Part shown: in pieces, positions 45,074 through 56,139 of the stretch | How positions within the stretch are numbered: position 1 is the first letter of the stretch | How the letters are laid out: the number at the start of each line of letters is the position of its first letter | Source: Coregonus clupeaformis | Lineage: Eukaryota; Chordata; Actinopteri; Salmoniformes; Salmonidae | Length of the DNA: 64,000 bases | Direction of reading: 5' to 3' | NCBI RefSeq assembly: GCF_020615455.1 | Contig: NW_025534362.1 | Span: 124,001 to 188,000 of the forward strand | Translations under genes and position numbers: made by a program | The notes under the pieces: model-generated | The model's database searches: none | What the model saw: only the letters and a program-made list of their open reading frames with translations | Told to the model about the DNA's origin: nothing

Positions 45074-47838
45074 CTTCACTAGTGCTGTCTGTGTGATATA
45101 GCAGATAATCAAGGTCTTCACTAGTGCTGTCTGTGTGATATAGCAGATAATCAAGGTCTTCACTAGTGCTGTCTGTGTGATTTAGCAGATAATCAAGGTC
45201 TTCACTAGTGCTGTCTGTGTGATATAGCAGATAATCAAGGCCTTCACTAGTGCTGTCTGTGTGATATAGCAGATAATCAGGTCTTCACTAGTGCTGTCTG
45301 TGTGATATAGCAGATAATCAAGGCCTTCACTAGTGCTGTCTGTGTGATATAGCAGATAATCAAGGTCTTCACTAGTGCTGTCTGTGTGATATAGCAGATA
45401 ATCAAGGTCTTCACTAGTGCTGTCTGTGTGATATAGCAGATAATCAAGGTCTTCACTAGTGCTGTCTGTGTGATATAGCAGATAATCAAGGTCTTCACTA
45501 GTGCTGTCTGTGTGATATAGCAGATAATCAAGGTCTTCACTAGTGCTGTCTGTGTGATATAGCAGATAATCAAGGTCTTCACTAGTGCTGTCTGTGTGAT
45601 ATAGCAGATAATCAAGGTCTTCACTAGTGCTGTCTGTGTGATATAGCAGATAATCAAGGTCTTCACTAGTGCTGTCTGTGTGATATAGCAGATAATCAAG
45701 GTCTTCACTAGTGCTGTCTGTGTGATATAGCAGATAATCAAGGTCTTCACTAGTGCTGTCTGTGTGATATAGCAGATAATCAAGGTCTTCACTAGTGCTG
45801 TCTGTGTGATATAGCAGATAATCAAGGTCTTCACTAGTGCTGTCTGTGTGATATAGCAGATAATCAAGGTCTTCACTAGTGCTGTCTGTGTGATATAGCA
45901 GATAATCAAGGCCTTCACTAGTGCTGTCTGTGTGATATAGCAGATAATCAAGGTCTTCACTAGTGCTGTCTGTGTGATATAGCAGATAATCAAGGTCTTC
46001 ACTAGTGCTGTCTGTGTGATATAGCAGATAATCAAGGTCTTCACTAGTGCTGTCTGTGTGATATAGCAGATAATCAAGGTCTTCACTAGTACTGTCTGTG
46101 TGATATAGCAGATAATCAAGGTCTTCACTAGTACTGTCTGTGTGATATAGCAGATAATCAAGGCCTTCACTAGTGCTGTCTGTGTGATATAGCAGATAAT
46201 CAAGGTCTTCACTAGTACTGTCTGTGTGATATAGCAGATAATCAAGGTCTTCACTAGTGCTGTCTGTGTGATATAGCAGATAATCAAGGTCTTCACTAGT
46301 GCTGTCTGTGTGATATAGCAGATAATCAAGGTCTTCACTAGTGCTGTCTGTGTGATATAGCAGATAATCAAGGTCTTCACTAGTGCTGTCTGTGTGATAT
46401 AGCAGATAATCAAGGTCTTCACTAGTGCTGTCTGTGTGATATAGCAGATAATCAAGGTCTTCACTAGTGCTGTCTGTGTGATATAGCAGATAATCAAGGC
46501 CTTCACTAGTGCTGTCTGTGTGATATAGCAGATAATCAAGGTCTTCACTAGTGCTGTCTGTGTGATATAGCAGATAATCCAGGTCTTCACTTGTGCTGTC
46601 TGTGTGATATAGCAGATAATCAAGGTCTTCACTAGTGCTGTCTGTGTGATATAGCAGATAATCAAGGCCTTCACTAGTGCTGTCTGTGTGATATAGCAGA
46701 TAATCAAGGTCTTCACTAGTGCTGTCTGTGTGATATAGCAGATAATCAAGGTCTTCACTAGTGCTGTCTGTGTGATATAGCAGATAATCAAGGTCTTCAC
46801 TAGTGCTGTCTGTGTGATATAGCAGATAATCAAGGTCTTCACTAGTACTGTCTGTGTGATATAGCAGATAATCAAGGTCTTCACTAGTGCTGTCTGTGTG
46901 ATATAGCAGATAATCAAGGTCTTCACTAGTGCTGTCTGTGTGATATAGCAGATAATCAAGGTCTTCACTAGTGCTGTCTGTGTGATATAGCAGATAATCA
47001 AGGTCTTCACTAGTGCTGTCTGTGTGATATAGCAGATAATCAAGGTCTTCACTAGTGCTGTCTGTGTGATATAGCAGATAATCAAGGTCTTCACTAGTGC
47101 TGTCTGTGTGATATAGCAGATAATCAAGGTCTTCACTAGTGCTGTCTGTGTGATATAGCAGATAATCAAGGTCTTCACTAGTGCTGTCTGTGTGATATAG
47201 CAGATAATCAAGGTCTTCACTAGTACTGTCTGTGTGATATAGCAGATAATCAAGGTCTTCACTAGTGCTGTCTGTGTGATATAGCAGATAATCAAGGTCT
47301 TCACTAGTGCTGTCTGTGTGATATAGCAGATAATCAAGGTCTTCACTAGTGCTGTCTGTGTGATATAGCAGATAATCAAGGCCTTCACTAGTGCTGTCTG
47401 TGTGATATAGCAGATAATCAAGGTCTTCACTAGTGCTGTCTGTGTGATATAGCAGATAATCAAGGTCTTCACTAGTGCTGTCTGTGTGATATAGCAGATA
47501 ATCAGGTCTTCACTAGTGCTGTCTGTGTGATATAGCAGATAATCAAGGTCTTCACTAGTGCTGTCTGTGTGATATAGCAGATAATCAAGGCCTTCACTAG
47601 TGCTGTCTGTGTGATATAGCAGATAATCAAGGTCTTCACTAGTGCTGTCTGTGTGATATAGCAGATAATCAAGGTCTTCACTAGTGCTGTCTGTGTGATA
47701 TAGCAGATAATCAAGGTCTTCACTAGTGCTGTCTGTGTGATATAGCAGATAATCAAGGTCTTCACTAGTGCTGTCTGTGTGATATAGCAGATAATCAAGG
47801 TCTTCACTAGTGCTGTCTGTGTGATATAGCAGATAATT
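45074..47838. repeat. 42-bp minisatellite, about 66 units
   Basis: Tandem units of 42 bp containing CTTCACTAGTGCTGTCTGTG and TGATATAGCAGATAATCAAG. Most units are identical; recurrent variants are GGTC/GGCC, GTGCTG/GTACTG, one GATTTAG (near 45,180) and one unit with CCAGG and CTTGTG (near 46,580). Two units lack one base (near 45,279 and 47,503). Because 42 is divisible by three and the unit has no minus-strand stop in one frame, a 731-codon frame exists, but it is a periodicity artefact and no gene is supported. Confidence 0.98.
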
Positions 47839-48264
47839 CAGGGTCCCTGGTTGGGTTTATTGTACTTCAGAACTCATGCTCTCTCCCTCTAAAAGTCTCT
47901 CAGACTTGAATAAAAATGTGTTCTTCCCCCTGTCCCCAAGTGTGTCTGCTTGGCCATGGAACTCCAGAGCAGCATATCAAAAAACATGCCACCCTGATGC
48001 CAGCAGGCCGTTCCCTGAGGAAGGATGCAACGGTCAAGGCTTTCAATGGTCACATTTGGGGGATGACTAAATGCAAAATAACTTTTTCATAGCATATTGG
48101 TCTTCACATTTTTACCACGGTAACTTAAACAACATGCAGACTTTATCAACCAAGACAACACTTAGAGCTTATAATTCAAAAGTTCAGAAATCATGTCTCA
48201 TGTCCAGGGTGAATAACACTTTTATTCATGTATATCAGACATGACATGCGTCAACTAAAATATA
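47839..48264. other. Spacer, no gene seen
   Basis: A 64-codon frame at 47876-48070 has no recognisable domain. Nothing else is supported. Confidence 0.4.
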
Positions 48265-48510
48265 CACTGAATGTACAAAACATTAGGAACACCTGCTCTT
48301 TCCATGACAGACTGACCAGGTGAATGCTATGATGCCTTGTTGATGTTACCTGTTGAATCCACTTTATATCAGTGTAGATGAAGGGGAAGAGACAGGTTAA
48401 ATAAGGATTTTTAAGCCTTGAGACAATTGAGACATGGGTTGTGTATGTGTGCCATTCAGAGGGTGAACCGGCAAGAAAATATTGAAGTGCCTTTGAACAG
48501 GGTATGGCCT
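48265..48510 (+). mobile_element. Tc1-like T4 terminal fragment
   Basis: Starts ATACACTGAATGTACAAAAC, the terminal repeat of a common salmonid Tc1 family, and continues into the segment before the transposase (GAGACATGGGTTGTGTATGT), then stops at about 48,510. No transposase follows. Confidence 0.8.
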
Positions 48511-48699
48511 TTAATGTAAAACAGTGTGTGTTCGTTTTTCATGTTATTGGTTTTGTGTAAACATGTATAATCTTACGAGCTGTTAAAATGGCGTCCTCCA
48601 TTCTGATGTTCGTTTAAAGTCCACGTAGAAGATAATGCCCCCTATCAGATATTTATGTAGTTGGTGCAGTATATTATTTTACTGTAGTAAATATACATT
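48511..48699. other. Spacer with R1-like scrap
   Basis: Contains a short R1-like piece (GGTTTTGTGTAAACATG and GAGCTGTTAAAATGGCG). No gene. Confidence 0.4.
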
Positions 48700-48935
48700 G
48701 TGTGGTCGGGGTTGTTCGAGCCCTGAATGCTGATTGGCTGAAAGCCGTGGTATATCAGACGTACACCACAGGTATGACTAAATATATATATATATTTTTT
48801 ACTGTTCTACATATGTTGGTAACCAGTTTATAATAGCAATTAGGCGACTCAGGCAGTGCATCGTGCCTAACAGCCCTTAGCCGTGGTATATTGACCATAA
48901 CATACCTCCTCGGGCCTTATTGCATAAATATTCAT
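48700..48935. mobile_element. MITE-like salmonid repeat
   Basis: Internal inverted segments: GAAAGCCGTGGTATATCAGA against CTTAGCCGTGGTATATTGAC, with TGGTAACCAGTTTATAATAG in the middle and CTCGGGCCTTATTGCATAA at the end. It is a frequent short repeat in salmonid DNA; the class is uncertain (possibly piggyBac- or hAT-derived). Confidence 0.6.
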
Positions 48936-49420
48936 GAGTTCTCTCTTGGAAAAGTATTTATTAGCTTACAATTGTACAATTTATGCTTTCTGCATATAAC
49001 CACGAAGACGGCCGGAAAGGCCCTAAAGCAAGATCGTAAATGGTGAGCCTGCTGTAGCCTACAGTCCATGGTAAACTGGTGCGAACCAAGTTGGACTATA
49101 CATTTTAGTATTTGATTTGGAGAACCTCAAACCCAACTTTTAGAACAATATTACAGTATTATAAAAATGGATTTATGAGTTTGTAATTTGTGAATGTTTT
49201 CTGGGGGTGCTCAAGTTAATATTATATGCATTTCAAGCATTGAGAAATAGCTGCTATATGCCCATTAACGGACTTCAGTGCAGTAGCTCTCAAAATCCCT
49301 TCTCCGTATGTAGGGTTTTCAGCCATTACATTCGTCCACATTTGGCTCTGTGTAAACTACAATTCCTATGCTCTGTTTTAACATTGAGAAAAGTCAATAC
49401 TCATCACTTTCACAAACATA
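48936..49420. other. Spacer, no gene seen
   Basis: No supported gene. A weak R1-type scrap (GACTTCAGTGCAGTAG) lies near 49,270. Confidence 0.35.
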
Positions 49421-50505
49421 CAGTGAGGGAAAAAAGTATTTGATCCCCTGCTGATTTTGTACGTTTGCCCACTGACAAAGAATTGATCAGTCTAATTTTA
49501 ACGGTAGGTTTATTTGAACAGTGAGAGACAGAATAACAAAATAAATCCAGAAAAACGCATGTCAAAAATGATTTAAATTGGGAAATAAGTATTTGACCCC
49601 CTCTCAATCAGAAAGACTTCTGGCTCCCAGGTGTCTTTTATACAGGTAACGAGCTGAGATTAGGAGCACACTCTTAAAGGGAGTGCTCCTAATCTCAGCT
49701 TGTTACCTGTATAAAAGACACCTGTCCACAGAAGCAATCAATCAATCAGATTCCAAACTCTCCACCATGGCCAAGACCAGAGAGCTCCCCAAGGATGTCA
49801 GGGACAATATTGTAGACCTACACAAGGCTGGAATTGGCTACAAGACCATCGGCAAGCAGCTTGGAGAGAAGGTGACAACAGTTGGTGCGATTATTCGCAA
49901 ATGGAAGAAACACAAAATAACTGTCAATCTCCCTCGGCCTGGGGCTCTTGGGCTCCATGCAAGATCTCACCTCGTGGAGTTATAATGATCATGAGAACGG
50001 TGAGGAATCAGCCCAGAACTACACGGGAGGATATTGTCAATGATCTCAAGGCAGCTGGGACCATAGTCACCAAGAAAACATTTGGTAACACACTACGCCG
50101 TGAAGGACTGAAATCCTGCAGCGCCCGCAAGGTCCCCCTGCTCAAGAAAGCACATATACAGGGCCGTCTGAAGTTTGCCAATGAACATCTGAATGATTCA
50201 GAGGAGAACTGGGTGAAAGTGTTGTGGTCAGATGAGACCAAAATGGAGCTCTTTGGCATCAACTCAACTCGCCGTGTTTGGAGGTGGAGGAATGCTGCCT
50301 ATGACCCCAAGAACACCATCCCCACCGTCAAACATGGAGGTGGAAACATTATGCTTTGGGGGTGTTTTTCTGCTAAGGGGACAGGACAACTTCACTGCAT
50401 CAAAGGGACGATGGACGGGGCCATGTACCGTCAAATCTTGGGTGAGAACCTCCTTCCCTCAGCCAGGGCATTGAAAATGGGTCGTGGATGGGTATTCCAG
50501 CATGG
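49421..50505 (+). mobile_element. Tc1-like transposon, 3' truncated
   Basis: Starts CAGTGAGGGAAAAAAGTATT after TA (49419-49420). The terminal repeat region runs to about 49,600. A large palindrome follows (49,628-49,725), then the transposase. The element ends abruptly at about 50,503 inside the catalytic domain, where a block shared with 17575-17705 begins. Confidence 0.9.
49628..49725. repeat. Long palindrome in Tc1 leader
   Basis: Arms of about 43 bp (CAGGTGTCTTTTATACAGGT ... and its complement ACCTGTATAAAAGACACCTG) around a short centre ACTCTTAAAGGGA. One mismatch (ACGAG/CTTGT) is visible. The right arm is the normal Tc1 leader; the left arm is its inverted copy. Confidence 0.95.
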
Positions 50506-50508
50506 ATG
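49767..50508 (+). pseudogene. Tc1-like transposase, frameshifted and truncated
   Basis: ATG at 49767 (MAKTRELPKDVRDNIVDLHK). The helix-turn-helix region is intact up to VNLPRPGA. An 8-bp near-duplication (TGGGGCTC/TTGGGCTC, 49940-49955) shifts the frame. It resumes as CKISPRGVIMIMRTV, with first catalytic Asp in VLWSDETKMELFG and then KHGGGNIMLWGCFSAKGTG, and ends at GRGWVFQHG, just before the second catalytic Asp. The third catalytic residue and the right terminal repeat are missing. Confidence 0.92.
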
Positions 50509-50640
50509 AAGGTCATGCTTAGGCTAATAAGCTATAAAGGGAAATAAATTGCTACAGTTTACACTTTTAGAGTTATTTCATGAAATGTTATTTTTAGAAA
50601 AGGGGCCGTTTTTTTAAGTTGCGGGGTAAATGCAGGCGAA
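50506..50640. repeat. Short repeat shared with 17575-17705
   Basis: Same block as at 17.6 kb, here fused to the truncated Tc1 transposase. Confidence 0.7.
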
Positions 50641-50793
50641 TATATTGATCAAAGTCACCTTGTCCTAGAGAGATTTACATTGTTATCAAAACGTTACACC
50701 AGGGTAAGCCTATCTACCACCCTATGTAAAGCTGGGATATATGAGATACCCCATAAGGGAGACACTCTAAAATGTGAAGTTTTGTCACACAAC
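50641..50793. other. LINE- or T2-related scrap
   Basis: Contains CTATGTAAAGCTGGGATATA, an inverted match to sequence near 28,740-28,790, then TTTGTCACACAACACAATGCC of a T2 Tc1. Confidence 0.5.
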
Positions 50794-50801
50794 ACAATGC
50801 C

Positions 50802-51708
50802 CAGTGGTGTAAAATACTTAAGTAAAAATACTTTAAAGTACTACTTAAGTCATTTTTTGGGGTATCTGTACTTTACAATTTATATTTTTAACAACTTTTA
50901 CTCGACTACATTCCGAAAGAAAAATATATACTTTTTACTCCATACATTTTCCCTGACACCCAAAAGTACTCGTTAAATTTTGAATGCTTAGGACAGAAAA
51001 ATTGTCAAATTACGCAATTATCAACGGAACATCCCTGGTCATCCCTACTGCCTCTGATCTGGCGGACTCACTAAACACGTTTAGTTTGTAAATGATATCT
51101 GAGTGTTGGAGTGTGCCCCTGGCTATTGTCACGCCCTGGCTCTGGGGACTCTTAAATGTTGAGCCAGGGTGTGTAGTGTCTATGTTGTATTTTCTATGTT
51201 GTTGATCTAGTTCGTCGATTTCTATGTTGGCCAGGGTGGTTCCCAATCAGAGGCAGCTGTTTAGCACTGTTTATTGTGGGATCTTGTTCCGTAAGGTTTG
51301 TTTTGGTGTATAACCTAGGACTTCACGTATCGTTTGTTGTTTTGTTCGTGTGTGTTAAGTACGTTAATTAATAAAGATGTACGCTTACCACGCTGCGCCT
51401 TGGTCCGCTTCTCATAACGATCGTGACAGCTATCCATAAATACAATTTAAAATAAAAAATGGTATCATCTGGTTTATTTAATAAGGAATTTGAAATGATT
51501 AATACGTTTACTTTTACTTTTGATAGTGAAGTATATTTTAACAATTACATTTACTTTTGATAATTAAGTATATTTAAAACCAAATACTTATAGACTTTTA
51601 CTCAAGTAGTATTGTACTGGGTGACTTTCAGTTTTACTTGAGTCATTTTCTATTAAGGTATCTTTACTTTTACTCAAGTATGACAATTGGGTGCTTTTTC
51701 TACCACAG
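50802..51708 (+). mobile_element. hAT-N2, non-autonomous hAT, interrupted by a solo LTR
   Basis: Begins CAGTGGTGTAAAATAC and ends TTTTTCTACCACAG, with the 8-bp duplication ACAATGCC at 50794-50801 and 51709-51716. It is inserted in a T2 Tc1 remnant; unfilled sites with one ACAATGCC (or GGCATTGT) are near 27,770 and 62,640. Internal motifs ACTTAAGTA and ACTCAAGTA recur. Without the LTR the element is about 600 bp and non-coding. Confidence 0.93.
51127..51428 (+). mobile_element. Solo LTR (Ty3/gypsy-type)
   Basis: 302 bp, TGTCACGCC to CGTGACA, with the perfect 5-bp duplication GCTAT at 51122-51126 and 51429-51433. It contains a polyadenylation-like AATAAAG near 51,369. It is related in end sequence (TGTCAC) to the LTR at 5781 but is a different family. 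It arose by recombination between two LTRs. Confidence 0.93.
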
Positions 51709-51716
51709 ACAATGCC

Positions 51717-52392
51717 ACAGATGTCTCAAGTTTTGAGGGAGCATGCAACTGGCATGCTGACTGCAGGAATGTCCACCAGAGCTGTTGCCAGATAATTTAA
51801 TGGTAATTTCTATACCATAAGCCGCCTCCAACTTTGTTTTTGTGAATTTGGCAGTATGCCCAACCACCCTCACAACTGCAGACCAAGTGTATGGTGGTGT
51901 GTGGGCGAGTGGTTTGCTGATGTCAATGACATGAACAGAGTACCCCATGTTAGTGGTATGGGCAGGCATAAGCTACGGAAAAGGAAAAAAATTGCATTTT
52001 ATCAATGGAAAATGTAATGCACAGAGATACCATGACAAGATCCTGAGGCCCATTGTCCTGCCGACATCACGTCATGTTTCAGTATGATAATGCAGGGCCC
52101 AATGTCGCAAGGATCTGTACACAATTCCTGGAGGCTGAAAATATCCCAGTTCTTCCTGTCCTGCATACTCACCAGACATGTCACCCATTGAGCATGTTTG
52201 GGAGGGCTGGATCGACGTGTACCACAGCTTGTTCCAGTTCCCGCCAATATACAGCAACTTCACACAGCCACTGAAGAGGAATGGGACAACATTCCACAGG
52301 CCACAATCAACAGATTGATCAACTCTATCCAAAGTAGAAGTGTCCTGGAGGAGGAGGAGGCAGCGGCAGATACCCCGTTCTCATGTAATGGG
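51717..52392 (+). pseudogene. Tc1-like T2 transposase remnant
   Basis: Plus-strand pieces: VMFQYDNAGPNVARICTQFL (second-Asp region), then RRVPQLVPVPANIQQLHTAT and EEEWDNIPQATINRLINSI at the C-terminus. It has frame breaks and a B-like inverted partner at 36694-37147. It is directly followed by hAT-N1. Confidence 0.8.
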
Positions 52393-52400
52393 GTAGGGCC

Positions 52401-53340
52401 CAGTGATGCCAACTTAGCTATTTTGTTGCTAGATTTAGCAACTTTTCAGACTACCCTGGCAAAAAAAAAATCAAACAGCACCTAGCAACAAATTTCGCTA
52501 CTTTTAACAACTTTTTTGGAACTTTTAGCAACTTTTGAAAAGTGACTCAAACACTAAAATGCACACATTTTCCCTCTATATGACACTAAAACGATTTTCT
52601 CTGTCACACACTCAGTCATAACACACGTGGCTGGCTGCAAAAGTGCATTGTGAGTGACGTCAGCAGCAGGCGCTCAGCTCGTGCACAGGCAGCAGCAGGC
52701 CAGCCAAGCAGCACAACAACCCGGAGAGAGCTGGAGAGAGATGCCTAGCGCACACATCATTATTTGAGTTAAGTTGCTTGTTCAATAAGATATCATATAT
52801 ACCTTGTTATTAGCTTGTACCTATAATTGTTGATCAGTCAGGTAGCATGTTAACTAACAACAAATACACTGCTTGAGACTATAATTGTTCAGAATGTGTA
52901 GGTTTACTAGTTAAGAAAATAAATCAAATGTAATTCTTCAATAATGTGTAATGTGTAATTGTTCAATAATTCAATGTGTTGTGTTTAAAAATAAAAATAT
53001 CTGATCATATAAAATGTGTTGTGTTTATATTACTTGTACAAATACAAATATGTGATAATAAACAAACAAATCTAAACGAACAAATGTCAAATCATATTTG
53101 TCGCCGAGCTGCCAGTCAATTTGAGTAACGTTATTGTGTATTCTACGTAATGACGCGGTTTTATGTTATAACGAAAAATGTATGCACTCACTAACTGTAA
53201 GTCGCTCTGGATAAGAGCGTCTGCTAAATGACTAAAATGTAAAATGTAATGATGTCATCACACAATGACATCACAACGTCTTTTAGCAACAAATTGACCT
53301 GCCTCTAACAACTTCCCCTGAAAATTTGTTGGCAACACTG
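52401..53340 (+). mobile_element. hAT-N1 with mismatched flanks (edge of duplicon B)
   Basis: 940 bp, CAGTGATGCCAAC to GTTGGCAACACTG. The left flank GTAGGGCC (52393-52400) is the target site of the copy at 35841-36685, but the right flank is CAGGGGAG, as in duplicon A at 18501. So the two flanks do not form a duplication. A captured L2/SINE tail (GTCGCTCTGGATAAGAGCG) is near 53,203-53,221. Confidence 0.9.
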
Positions 53341-53362
53341 CAGGGGAGTTGCTCTTTCAACT

Positions 53363-53720
53363 TTCACATTTCTCTTTCCAACATAATAATAGCCACATGG
53401 GCACATCAGGAAATATACCACACATTTTGTTTTACAGGAAATTCTACCCAGGACATACATTTTATTTCCAGTATGAGGGTGAAGAAAGAAATCCCCCTTG
53501 GTCATCACATTACAGTTCTCACAATGATTTGAGGGGAGGGTGGGTAGGAAATGCTGAGGGGGAACATATTCATCTGCTCTTACTAGGCTGTCCTTTATGT
53601 TTCTAGCATGTTTAAAAGAGAATCGAGAGATATTCTGAAAAGGCCGGCCCACAGAGGGATCCCAGTCCTAAATAGAAGTCAGAGATCAAACTCCTGGTTC
53701 TCCCCTGTTCCTTCCACACG
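53363..53720 (-). pseudogene. Penelope-like GIY-YIG fragment (duplicon B)
   Basis: Same as 18526-18890: CENCNVM, HPHTGNKMYV, then CVVYFLMCPCGYYYVGK. The B copy lacks two codons after YYVGK (KRNVKVE against KSKRNLKVE). Confidence 0.75.
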
Positions 53721-55034
53721 CCCTCCCATTGTACTGTATGTATGAACACATTTTGAACAATGGCTGCCTAAAATGCTGTGGTGCTTACAAACACAACAGG
53801 AAAGGTTGTGGTAGACGTGGGCCATCACAGGTGAGTTCACAGATCTTTTACTCTGAGCATTCATATCAATGACTCACCCTCAGATGGACCATCAATGCCA
53901 GAGTTCTACAAGACTGTTTACATAATCAACTGGGCATTTCAACAGTCTGTCCCTCAATATAGTCCTGGGCATATATTGTTTATCTTACTATTGTTATAAC
54001 TGCTAACTTTTTAGCATTTGTGGCACAAATCCATTGCAAGTCAATGGTACGTATACAGTCACAGTGAAAGTCTACACACCCCTTTACATTTTGCAAGCTT
54101 AAATCTTAATAGATATTCAATATAGTTTTTATCCTGCCGACCTACAAAAACTATTCCACATTTTCAAAGTGTAAGAAAATTGTAGAACAACTTTCCTACT
54201 AAAGATATCCAGTAGTTTTGATTACATATATTTTCACACCCCATGAAACAGTTCTACAGCATCTGTACATGTGTGTTGTGGCTTGTAACTTGCTAGGTAG
54301 CAGTTTAAGACATGGTTTGAACCCTAATCAACCCATCCAATGTGAGTACATGTTGAAGTACAGTAGATTAATAAAGCTACAGTACTGCAGCTGGTGACAA
54401 AGCTGCGTATATTGAAAAAGCTTGTTAGTGCATAGGTCAAATGTATCTTTGTGATGCTCATTTCAGGTATTTCTTCCAGCTTCAGACAAACACGAAATAT
54501 TTCACTTAAAACATAGTTTTGTTGTATTTAATGATAGAGAAGAGAAGAGAAGAGTTTGACCAACACCGATTCATGTCCAATCTTTGAGGACGTGTCTACA
54601 TTGTTAGAGTGGTCACATGCCAATCTGTTCCATATAATAGACAGTCTTTGGAACAGTGGAAAGCTGCATGGCCCCTTGGTGTTTGCTAAGCATGCATTCT
54701 TCTTCTATGGTGTTTATTGGTGGTGTTCAGACCAACGTTAAAGGTACATCACTGCCACCTTCTGGGCTGGAGTGTGATAGAGACATGTGGTTCTGTCCTG
54801 GTGAGATCACAGGGTCAGAGAAAATTCCTGACTGTGGTCATACCAAAACACTCCAGGCACTCAGCCCATAAGAGCCATTCATACTGTCAGATCTAATATG
54901 GAAGAACTGAATACAAAAGAGAAGGAGAGGTTGACCAGTACAAATTCATGTACTAATGATATTTTTCATTGGCAGATCAATGCAGTTTTCCAAACATATT
55001 CATCATCAGTTTTTTTGTAAGAATTTAACTAACT
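53721..55034. other. Non-coding part of duplicon B
   Basis: Matches 18,890-20,230. No gene is supported. Confidence 0.55.
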
Positions 55035-55745
55035 GAACAAAAATATAAACACAACATTCAACAATTTTACAAGGGTACAGTTCATATAAGGAAATATGTC
55101 AATTGAAATACATTCATTAGGCCCTAATCTATGGATTTCACATGACAGGGGCCCACCCATCAGCCAATAAGAATACATTTTCCCCACTAAAGGGCTTTAT
55201 TACAGATATAAATACTCCTCAGTTTCATCAGCTGTCCGGGTGGCTGGTCTCAGATGATCCTGCAGGTGAAGAAGCCAGATGTGGAGGTCCTGGGCTTGCA
55301 CGGTTACACGTGGTCTGTGGCTGTGAAGCCAGTTGGACGTTATGCCAAATTCTCGGTAGAGAAATTTACATTAAACTCTCTGGCACCAGCTTTGGTCAGC
55401 ATGCCAATTGCGCACTCCCTCAAAATGTAGACATCTGTGGCATTGTGTTGTGACAAAACTGCACATTTCAGAGTGGCCTTTTATTGTACCCAGCACAAGG
55501 TGCACCTGTGTAATGATCATGTTGTTTAATCAGCTTCTTGATATGCCACACCTGCCAGGTGGGATTGATTATCTTGGCAAAGGAGAAATGCTCACTAACA
55601 GAAATGGAAACAAATTTGTGCACCAAATTTGGGAGAAATAAGCTTTTTGTGCATATGGAAACTTTCTGGGATCTTTTATTTCAGCTCATGAAACATGGGA
55701 CCAACACTTTACATGTCAAGTTTACATATTTTTTCAGTATAGTTT
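55035..55745 (-). mobile_element. Tc1-like T2 element, internally deleted (duplicon B)
   Basis: Paralogue of 20231-20956 with a few small additional deletions (for example about 12 bp near 55,390). Confidence 0.8.
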
Positions 55746-55912
55746 TAGAAGACAATTCACTAAATACGTAGTCATTTCATTTTAATTGTCACATGCTTGG
55801 TAAACAACAGGTGTAGACTAACAGTGAAATGTTGACCAACAATAGAGAACACAATACAACAATTACAATTATAGGAAGAAAAATTGTAGCACAAGGAATT
55901 AATACACGATGA

Positions 55913-56138
55913 GCAATGGTAGCTTGGCTATATACATGGGGTGCCAATACCTAGTCAATGGTAGCTTGGCTATATACATGGGGTGCCAATACCTAGTCAA
56001 TGGTAGCTTGGCTATATACATGGGGTGCCAATACCTAGTCAATGGTAGCTTGGCTATATACATGGGGTGCCAATACATAGTCAATGATAGCTTGGCTATA
56101 TACATGGGGTGCCAATACCTAGTCAATGATAGTTATAT
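55913..56138. repeat. 42-bp minisatellite, about 5.3 units (duplicon B)
   Basis: Same unit as 21128-21236 with more copies and two variants (ACATAG, GATAGC). Frames on both strands are artefacts of the 14-codon period. Confidence 0.95.
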
Positions 56139-56139
56139 A

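Noticed and set aside
45277..47472. 731-codon minus-strand open frame (LIICYITQTALVKT repeats)
   Set aside because: It is the 42-bp minisatellite read in a frame without stops; the period is a multiple of three, and there is no start context or non-repeat coding flank.
45074..47838. CRISPR-like array
   Set aside because: Units are directly contiguous with no unique spacers, in a vertebrate genome.
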